DNA from: Natrialbaceae archaeon | Lineage (GTDB): Archaea; Halobacteriota; Halobacteria; Halobacteriales; Natrialbaceae | Length of the DNA: 20,626 bases | Direction of reading: 5' to 3' | NCBI GenBank assembly: GCA_003552325.1 | Contig: PUKM01000133.1 | Location: 1-20,626, forward strand | Shown here: piece after piece, positions 15,573 to 20,626 of the stretch | How the letters are laid out: each line of letters starts with the position of its first letter | Numbering within the stretch: the stretch's first letter is position 1 | The notes under the pieces: model-generated | What the model was told of the DNA's origin: nothing | Seen by the model: only the letters and a program-made list of their open reading frames with translations | The model's database searches: none | Position numbers and translations under genes: made by a program

Positions 15573-18425
15573 TCACGCACCGTCCAAATCATCGAAGAGA
15601 CCCTGAATAAGCTTGCGTTCTGCGGTCCGAAGGTGTCTGGCGAACGTCGGTTGCGACACGCCGAGGATCGCGGCAACCTCTGCGCCAGTCTGCTCGCGTG
15701 GCCAGGAAAAATAGCCAGCACGATACGCCACACGGAGTGTCTCGAGTTGCCGTTCGGTCAAGGCCGTGTTACCGTCCCCACTACCCACTGCTGTGTGGCT
15801 CGTCGTCGCTTCGATGGGACGTTTGGATCGTAATTCGAGCGTAGGAACGTGGCGCTCGAGACGAGTGACGAGGGCTCGAACGTCCGTATTGGCCGGCAAC
15901 TCGAATGCGAGATGGGGTCGAGAGCCCGTCGCATCGATCCAATCGAGTCGGCCACCGTAGGTGTTGAGGAGTGTCTGCAGCGACTGATCAGCTGCCTCCG
16001 GAGACATCAACAGCTCGAGTTGGACACCTCCATCGGCACGTTCGGTAGCCACGGCCTCTGTAAACGACGGAGATTTACGCGCCGTTTCGGTGACGGTCGC
16101 CGCATTCATCTCTGGCTCCCGCACGTTCACCACCACCCGCCGTGGCTCCGTCGTCGCCGACACGACCTCGAGTTCGGCCTCGAGCCCACAGGCCAACTCG
16201 AGGAGCGGTTCACCCGCTTCGTCAACGTCCGTCACGTCCCTCCGAGCGAAAGCAAACGTGAGCGCTACTCTCTCACCATCACCCAGGAATCCCTGGCATT
16301 CCTCGAGGGCATAGGCGAGCGAGACGGTTTCACCGGCCCGCTCGAGGGCTCGCTCGAGCGCCGGTGAAACGGCCGCCGCCTGCACGGTGAGCAAAAGCGT
16401 GCCAAACTGTCGTCCATCGAAGGCTAGCGTCAGCCTGTGCATCGACGTACCAGGAGCACTGCCGGATCGCCCATTTTCAGGATCTGAAACGGTCATAACC
16501 GACGCCACCGGGTCATCCGGGTCATCCGGGTCATCATCCCCGAAGCTGACAAGAGACGGGTCGAGTGTGTCCCCTGCCCGTGCTCGAGCAGTCGTTCGTT
16601 CACTCGAAGGGTCGACCGTTCCGAGCCAGACCCCGTCGATCCACTCGAGGCTGGCCAGTGAGTCACACCACGCTTCCTCTACCGCCGACCGATCTGTCGT
16701 GGGAATCGCCATGGCTGCGGTCGAAAATGCCGTCCCGAGGTCATCGATTCGGCGACGTTCCTGTGAGCGGGTCTCGATGGTCCGCTCGAGTCGCACGGTC
16801 TGGTGAACCGCTTCGGCAGACTCGAGTCGCTGGCTCCCGGCAGCCCCAAGCCACCTCGATGCGTCGACATCGACGGTATCGAGCGTTCTGAGTCCGATAC
16901 CAACCACGAAAATGAGGAGCCGATCACCGACCGGCAAGAGGTAGAGATCACCACTGTGGAAGCCAGCAGCGAAAAGTGGGTCGAAGGACTCGGTATCGAC
17001 ACGCCCCATTGCAGGGCCAGACAGCGTTCGTGGGTCGAGTGCGGGCACGTCCTCGAGCGAAAGTGTTGGTAAGGAGACTGCCGGCTGCATATCACCAGGC
17101 AGGATCGTGGTCCCGATCAGCTGCTCGTTATCGCGAACGTAACAGCCGACCGCCGAGGCGGGCAAAATGTCGAACACGGCACTGGCCAAGATATCCCCGA
17201 GGCCAGACGGCGTGGACACGTGGCCTCGGTCGAGGCGCTGCCAGGTATGGGAGAGCCTGGAAACGAGTGCAGTGTCGCTCGCCGCACGGGTCTCCGCGAG
17301 ACAACACAGGACAGCGCGGTCCGGGTCCAGTGAGAGGACGGTCGCCCGAACGGTCTGCATTCCGTCTGTACCCCGAAGTGTCGCGGCGAACGGCGTCGGA
17401 CGCTGTACTCCGTCGGCACCGACACGACTTTCGACCCGGGTCTGCGTACGCTCGTCGAGAAATTCTTCGAGGGACGTGGAGTCTCCTCTCGAGGTCCAGC
17501 CAAACCGGCGCGCACAAACATCGTTGACCTCGTGCACTAGCAGGGTGTCCGGATCGAACACGACGACACCGATTTCCAACCCCTCGAGAACCGACGCGAG
17601 CGGGAACTCGACAGGCTCCGGGGACGGGACGCTGTCACCTGCCTCAGTCGTTTGATCCTTGATCGTGTCAGGCACAGGGCCGAGAATGAGGAAGATCTGT
17701 GCTGCCGTTTCGTGGTCACTGGCTGCCACCCCATCGATCACCGTGATAGTGTGTTGTTGCCAGCCACCGTCACGGTGCTCGAGGCGGACGGTCATCGCGA
17801 GGAGGTCTTCATCTGATTCGATGAGCGCGCGGAAATCGGCTCGATCGTCGGGGTGAATCAGTGAGATGCCCTCGGCTCCATCGAGTTCCATCGGTGTAAA
17901 TCCGAGCACTGGTTCCACTGCAGGCGTCGCCCCGGTTATCAGACCGGTGGACGCCTCCAGACCGATTCCCGCGATTGGTCCACGCTCGAGGAGTTCGTCG
18001 ACACTCGGTTTCGGTGCTGCAGTCGGGAGGACGCCTTCCGTCCCTCGTCGGGCCGCACCCACAACGGTTTGAACGCGCTGTCGGACGACTGCCAGTGGGG
18101 CATTGGGATCGAGCACGTCCGTCGCACCCGCAGCGATGGCCCCGTCCTGCTGGTCGACGTCGGTAATCGCGATGACTGGACACGGTGCACGCGTCACCAA
18201 CCGACGCCACACTGGCGTTGGCACGTCGTCGAAGGCGACGAGCATACAGCTCACTGGGTGGGCCTCGAGCGCTTCGAACGCATCGGCAAGGTCGTCTACA
18301 CGGACCACACCCTCCCTCCCGAAGACACGCTCGAGGTGGCCACTGAGCGCATCGGTCGCTCCCGTCGGATCGACGAGGGCCACCGGCGGCGTCACCTGAC
18401 GCTCGAGCGTATGGCGTTCGCTCAC
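15573..18425 (-). CDS. Multi-domain Bat-like sensor-regulator (receiver-like, PAS, GAF, HTH_10)
   Basis: 950-aa regulator of the bacterio-opsin-activator type. The N-terminal receiver-like domain (about 12-125) keeps the fold pattern (VALVD, MLVAFDDVP, PVIAITD) but lacks the conserved Lys near strand 5 (DVLDPNAP), so it may not be phosphorylated. Two PAS-like domains follow (about 145-250 with GFTPMEL and LIHPDDR; about 275-380 with GVVVFDPDTL). GAF-like regions (about 400-540 and 590-710) are linked by a helical RLERTIETRSQERRR stretch. A BAT domain and a C-terminal HTH_10 (about 890-945; TERQLETLRVAYRAGYF, GVSQPTFARHLRTAERKL) complete it. It is likely cytosolic and senses light, redox or small ligands; the cue is unknown. 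The start is a leaderless GTG with a TATA box 28 bp upstream. It lies 72 bp downstream of ccdA. Confidence 0.92.
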   Translation of the reverse strand: MSERHTLERQVTPPVALVDPTGATDALSGHLERVFGREGVVRVDDLADAFEALEAHPVSCMLVAFDDVPTPVWRRLVTRAPCPVIAITDVDQQDGAIAAGATDVLDPNAPLAVVRQRVQTVVGAARRGTEGVLPTAAPKPSVDELLERGPIAGIGLEASTGLITGATPAVEPVLGFTPMELDGAEGISLIHPDDRADFRALIESDEDLLAMTVRLEHRDGGWQQHTITVIDGVAASDHETAAQIFLILGPVPDTIKDQTTEAGDSVPSPEPVEFPLASVLEGLEIGVVVFDPDTLLVHEVNDVCARRFGWTSRGDSTSLEEFLDERTQTRVESRVGADGVQRPTPFAATLRGTDGMQTVRATVLSLDPDRAVLCCLAETRAASDTALVSRLSHTWQRLDRGHVSTPSGLGDILASAVFDILPASAVGCYVRDNEQLIGTTILPGDMQPAVSLPTLSLEDVPALDPRTLSGPAMGRVDTESFDPLFAAGFHSGDLYLLPVGDRLLIFVVGIGLRTLDTVDVDASRWLGAAGSQRLESAEAVHQTVRLERTIETRSQERRRIDDLGTAFSTAAMAIPTTDRSAVEEAWCDSLASLEWIDGVWLGTVDPSSERTTARARAGDTLDPSLVSFGDDDPDDPDDPVASVMTVSDPENGRSGSAPGTSMHRLTLAFDGRQFGTLLLTVQAAAVSPALERALERAGETVSLAYALEECQGFLGDGERVALTFAFARRDVTDVDEAGEPLLELACGLEAELEVVSATTEPRRVVVNVREPEMNAATVTETARKSPSFTEAVATERADGGVQLELLMSPEAADQSLQTLLNTYGGRLDWIDATGSRPHLAFELPANTDVRALVTRLERHVPTLELRSKRPIEATTSHTAVGSGDGNTALTERQLETLRVAYRAGYFSWPREQTGAEVAAILGVSQPTFARHLRTAERKLIQGLFDDLDGA

Positions 18426-18449
18426 TGCCCCCTCAAATCTCGTCTGTGG

Positions 18450-18457
18450 GATTAAAC
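18450..18457 (-). promoter_or_regulatory. TATA box for the 950-aa regulator
   Basis: The minus strand reads GTTTAAT, centred about 28 bp before the GTG at 18425. It sits in the 72-bp gap after ccdA and implies separate, leaderless transcription of the regulator, in addition to any read-through from the sco-tlpA-ccdA operon. Confidence 0.55.
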
Positions 18458-18497
18458 ACGCCGACCGTACTGGTTGGTAGTGACCGATTATCGCGAG

Positions 18498-19169
18498 TCA
18501 GAACACGTCGACGAACATGGCGAGATACAGTTGCCCGAGTCCGGCGAGGATCATGATCACGCCAGCGAGGCGCGTGATCAACCCCGTCCGCGCTCTGAGC
18601 CAGCCAGCACCTGCAGAGAGGCCGACGCCGGTTGCGATCGTCGTAGCGACCATGAGGACAGTGACACTGCCGACGTACGTCCCCAACAAGAGGGTTGCCT
18701 CCGGCGGGGACAGCGAGAGGGCTCGAGTGAGGACCCCGATAAAAATCGGCGCGACACAGCCGGCGGCGGCCAGGGCATATCCTGCGCCAAAGATTCCGAA
18801 CCCAAGTACGCTCGAGCGGCGTTTGGGGAGGGCAATGGAGAGCGATGGGGCTCGATCGAACACGACCAGCAGCCCGAAGCCGAGCAACACCACGCCGACG
18901 ATGTACTCGAAGATGGTGACTCCCGAGAGGCGATCGTATCCGATCACGAACGAGAGTCCAAAGAGCACACCGAAAGTGGCGATGACGCCACCGCCGGCGA
19001 CCGCCCCGCGAACGACCGATCCGCCGAGCGTCGGCGTTCCGCCGCTCGCGTGGTTGGCGTAGTAGCCAACGTATCCCGGGAGCAGTGGGTACGCACACGG
19101 CGAAAAGAAGGTCGCGAGGCCCGCACCGATGGCAATGGCGAGCGTCGAAAGCAGGGTCGCATCGATCAT
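18498..19169 (-). CDS. ccdA: CcdA/DsbD-family thiol electron transporter
   Basis: 223-aa membrane protein with six hydrophobic helices, matching CcdA, which carries reducing equivalents from cytoplasmic thioredoxin across the membrane. The two redox Cys are C25 in FFSPCAYPLLPGYVGYY and C138 in AAAGCVAPIFIG, each next to a Pro, as in the family. The start at 19169 (MIDATLLS) follows the tlpA stop by 22 bp; the frame stays open further upstream into tlpA, but that part is not family-like. It is the third gene of sco-tlpA-ccdA. The most likely partner is the adjacent TlpA, whose CxxC it would keep reduced on the outer face of the membrane for cytochrome c or CuA assembly. Confidence 0.92.
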   Translation of the reverse strand: MIDATLLSTLAIAIGAGLATFFSPCAYPLLPGYVGYYANHASGGTPTLGGSVVRGAVAGGGVIATFGVLFGLSFVIGYDRLSGVTIFEYIVGVVLLGFGLLVVFDRAPSLSIALPKRRSSVLGFGIFGAGYALAAAGCVAPIFIGVLTRALSLSPPEATLLLGTYVGSVTVLMVATTIATGVGLSAGAGWLRARTGLITRLAGVIMILAGLGQLYLAMFVDVF

Positions 19170-19191
19170 TGGTACACGTCTCGGTCCGAGC

Positions 19192-19743
19192 TCATCGTAC
19201 CTGGTCGATGCCCTCGAGAATCTCCTCGGTTGATTTGATCCCGTCGTCGGTCCACTGTGGGACGCCAGCGGCGTCGATAGCCACGGAGTGGGGATAGCCC
19301 TGGAGGCCGTACTCGTCGGCGACCTCGAGTGAGGGATCGAGCGCGACCGTCCACTGGCCGTCGTGGTCGTCCCACCACGCGGCAAGTTCGTCGGGCGACA
19401 GAGCCGAGGTCGACCCCGTTCCGACCGGTTCGTTCGTCACCGAGACGAACGTCACCTCGTCGCCAACCTGTTCGTGGGCCTCGATGACGTTTGGGAACTG
19501 CTCGATACAACTGGAACACCAGGTGCCGAAAAAGTCGACGTACATCGGTCCCTCGAAGGACGGAATCTCGAGTGTGCCGGCCTCGCTGCCGGTTGCCTCG
19601 ACGGTTTCGACCTCGTAGGTTGTGGCCACGTCGGGGTCGGTCAGTCGTGACTCGAGGCTGTCGGCTCCACCGGTGGCGACGAAGGCACCGGTTGCGAGGA
19701 CTCCCACGCTGCCAATACCGGCGATGAGCTCACGTCGACGCAT
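19192..19743 (-). CDS. TlpA-family thioredoxin-like disulfide reductase
   Basis: 183-aa exported thioredoxin-fold protein. The N-terminus MRRRELIAGIGSVGVLATGAF is a Tat- or Sec-type signal or anchor (RRREL variant of the twin-Arg motif). The fold follows at about 40-183: the active site WCSSC (C76, C79) in VDFFGTWCSSCIEQFPNV, and the cis-Pro loop GYPHSV (P151). It probably reduces Cys of apocytochrome c or of Sco/CuA on the extracytoplasmic side, recharged by the neighbouring CcdA. The start at 19743 lies 6 bp after the Sco stop, so the two genes are surely co-transcribed and likely coupled. It could equally be called ResA-like; the substrate is inferred. Confidence 0.9.
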   Translation of the reverse strand: MRRRELIAGIGSVGVLATGAFVATGGADSLESRLTDPDVATTYEVETVEATGSEAGTLEIPSFEGPMYVDFFGTWCSSCIEQFPNVIEAHEQVGDEVTFVSVTNEPVGTGSTSALSPDELAAWWDDHDGQWTVALDPSLEVADEYGLQGYPHSVAIDAAGVPQWTDDGIKSTEEILEGIDQVR

Positions 19744-19749
19744 TGGTGA

Positions 19750-20556
19750 TCAGTTCCCGGTTACCGCACGTACGTCTTCGACGACCATGTCGGTGTCGAC
19801 CGTATCACCGCCTGGATACGAGCGTTCGACGACGCCGTGTTCGTTCACCAGGAGGATGAGGTTGAAGTGGACGAACGTGTAGTCGTCGTGATCGTGTTCG
19901 TCGTGGTCGTGGCCCCCGGTCTCGTTTCCGTCATGACCGTCGTGCTCATCTTCGTGATCGTGGCCCTCGTGCATCTCCTCGATTTCGTCCTCGTCTTCGA
20001 CCCGCTCGATTTGCATGCCGAACTTGTCATCGAGCAGTGTCTCGCCCGCTTCGTAGGTCTCAGGTCGCAGGAAGTGCCAGTTGTCCGCGGCGTGATCGAT
20101 CCCCCGTTCGTCGGCGTACGTTTCGAGCACGTCGGGTGTGTCCCGTTCGGGGTCGAACGTCATCGCGAGAAACGAGACGTCGTCCTCGTACCCGTGTTCT
20201 CGAGCGTCTTCCTGCGCACGGCGAAGCCGCAAGAGGAGAGCCGGGCAGGCCCCATCGGGGCAGGCAGTAAAGATGAACGTCATGAGATAGCTTCGGTCGC
20301 CCTCGAAGGCGGCGGTGTCGACGGTTTCACCGGAGAGCGGATCGGGCATCGAGAACGTCGGCATCTCGTGGCCGTAAATCGGATGCGATGGGTTTCCCCG
20401 GTCTTCCTCGGGGGTCGAGAGGACGGTCTCGTTCGAGCCCCAATTTCCTGACCCCTCGGTGGTGAGTCCGGCAGCCTCCTCGACGGAGTCGAGGCACCCG
20501 GCGAGGCCGAGAACGCCCGCCGTCGTGAGACCGCCAAGATACGTCCGTCTGTCCAT
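19750..20556 (-). CDS. Sco1/SenC-family copper chaperone lipoprotein with His-rich loop
   Basis: 268-aa lipoprotein. The signal MDRRTYLGGLTTAGVLGLAGC has a twin-Arg motif and a lipobox Cys21, so it is Tat-exported and lipid-anchored. The thioredoxin-like Sco domain has FIFTACPDGACPALLLRL (C99, C104) and the distal His H230 in FVHFNLILLV, the usual copper ligands. The role by family is copper delivery to the CuA site of haem-copper oxidase, or thiol redox. Two oddities: the Cys spacing is C-x4-C instead of the common C-x3-C, and a His/Asp/Glu-rich insert (about 190-226, nine His in 196-223) precedes the ligand His. The start at 20556 (Tat motif) is chosen over an in-frame ATG at 20580. It is first in the sco-tlpA-ccdA operon. 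Confidence 0.92.
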   Translation of the reverse strand: MDRRTYLGGLTTAGVLGLAGCLDSVEEAAGLTTEGSGNWGSNETVLSTPEEDRGNPSHPIYGHEMPTFSMPDPLSGETVDTAAFEGDRSYLMTFIFTACPDGACPALLLRLRRAQEDAREHGYEDDVSFLAMTFDPERDTPDVLETYADERGIDHAADNWHFLRPETYEAGETLLDDKFGMQIERVEDEDEIEEMHEGHDHEDEHDGHDGNETGGHDHDEHDHDDYTFVHFNLILLVNEHGVVERSYPGGDTVDTDMVVEDVRAVTGN

Positions 20557-20576
20557 ACAGGAGCTAGGGAGCAGCC

Positions 20577-20587
20577 ACAAAAAGGCT
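20577..20587 (-). promoter_or_regulatory. TATA-like box of the sco-tlpA-ccdA operon
   Basis: The minus strand reads GCCTTTTTGTG, centred about 26 bp before the ATG at 20556, so the sco transcript would be nearly leaderless. The match to the TATA consensus is only moderate. The remaining bases up to 20626 hold no visible gene. Confidence 0.35.
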
Positions 20588-20626
20588 CGTTGGTTTGGAA
20601 CCCGAAAAACCGACAGCGGTTTTTGA

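Noticed and set aside
19837..20451. 204-codon plus-strand frame rich in Val opposite sco
   Set aside because: This is the antisense of the Asp/His/Glu codons of Sco, which read as Val-rich sequence on the other strand. It is a well-known artefact in acidic haloarchaeal genes.
1..20626. Frequent CTCGAG hexamers as possible regulatory or uptake-like sites
   Set aside because: They occur mostly in frame as Leu-Glu codons inside genes on both strands. This fits codon preference in haloarchaea rather than a dedicated signal.
1..20626. Mobile elements, CRISPR arrays, tRNA or rRNA genes
   Set aside because: I looked for transposase motifs, terminal inverted repeats, regular short repeats and tRNA cloverleaf elements, and saw none that could be supported.

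Overview
This window reads as a chromosomal segment of a haloarchaeon (class Halobacteria). The evidence is the GC-rich, strongly GC3-biased coding DNA, proteins rich in Asp and Glu, very frequent CTCGAG words, TATA boxes placed about 27 nt before start codons (near-leaderless genes), and family content found only in archaea or haloarchaea: DUF7344, Bat-type HTH_10 regulators, FttA/aCPSF1 and aIF1A. The CTCGAG richness is reminiscent of Natrialbales, but this is only an impression. No IS element, CRISPR array, tRNA or rRNA was seen.

Layout. At 1-36 (-) is the start of a gene that leaves the window. At 435-959 (+) is a DUF7344 winged-helix membrane protein, convergent with a DUF457 membrane metal-hydrolase-like protein (970-1518, -). 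Then come a UbiA prenyltransferase (1710-2570, -), a YncE-like beta-propeller (2647-3567, -) and an unrecognised 163-aa acidic protein (3628-4119, -). At 4469-6412 (+) is the transcription termination factor and ribonuclease FttA (aCPSF1), followed by a U-rich terminator-like hairpin and a zinc formaldehyde-dehydrogenase-like enzyme (6556-7722, +). The stretch 7723-8399 holds two very small genes: a 53-aa C2H2 zinc-finger protein (-) and an acidic CxxC protein (+).

From 8400 on there is an aldo/keto reductase (-) divergent from aIF1A (9528-9812, +), which starts at a leaderless GTG. Next is glmS (9897-11711, -), a 721-bp stretch with no convincing gene, and a CPA2 cation/proton antiporter with two C-terminal Usp-like domains (12433-14508, +). 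The rest is on the minus strand. Two Bat/HTH_10 regulators (229 aa and 950 aa) flank a pair of 16-bp direct repeats spaced 31 bp apart. Then comes a compact operon, transcribed sco, tlpA, ccdA, for extracytoplasmic thiol/copper handling (haem-copper oxidase or cytochrome c assembly). The 950-aa sensor-regulator lies directly downstream of this operon, behind its own leaderless promoter.

How it works together. Most of the window is housekeeping: transcription termination, translation initiation, hexosamine synthesis, prenyl-lipid synthesis. The accessory interest lies in the right third, where a Sco/TlpA/CcdA redox operon with an unusual His-rich Sco sits beside two output regulators of the bacterio-opsin-activator class. 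I see no clearly new multi-gene system. The most unusual items are the Sco His-rich loop and widened Cys spacing, the phased direct repeats, the two small genes, and the structured FttA leader and trailer.
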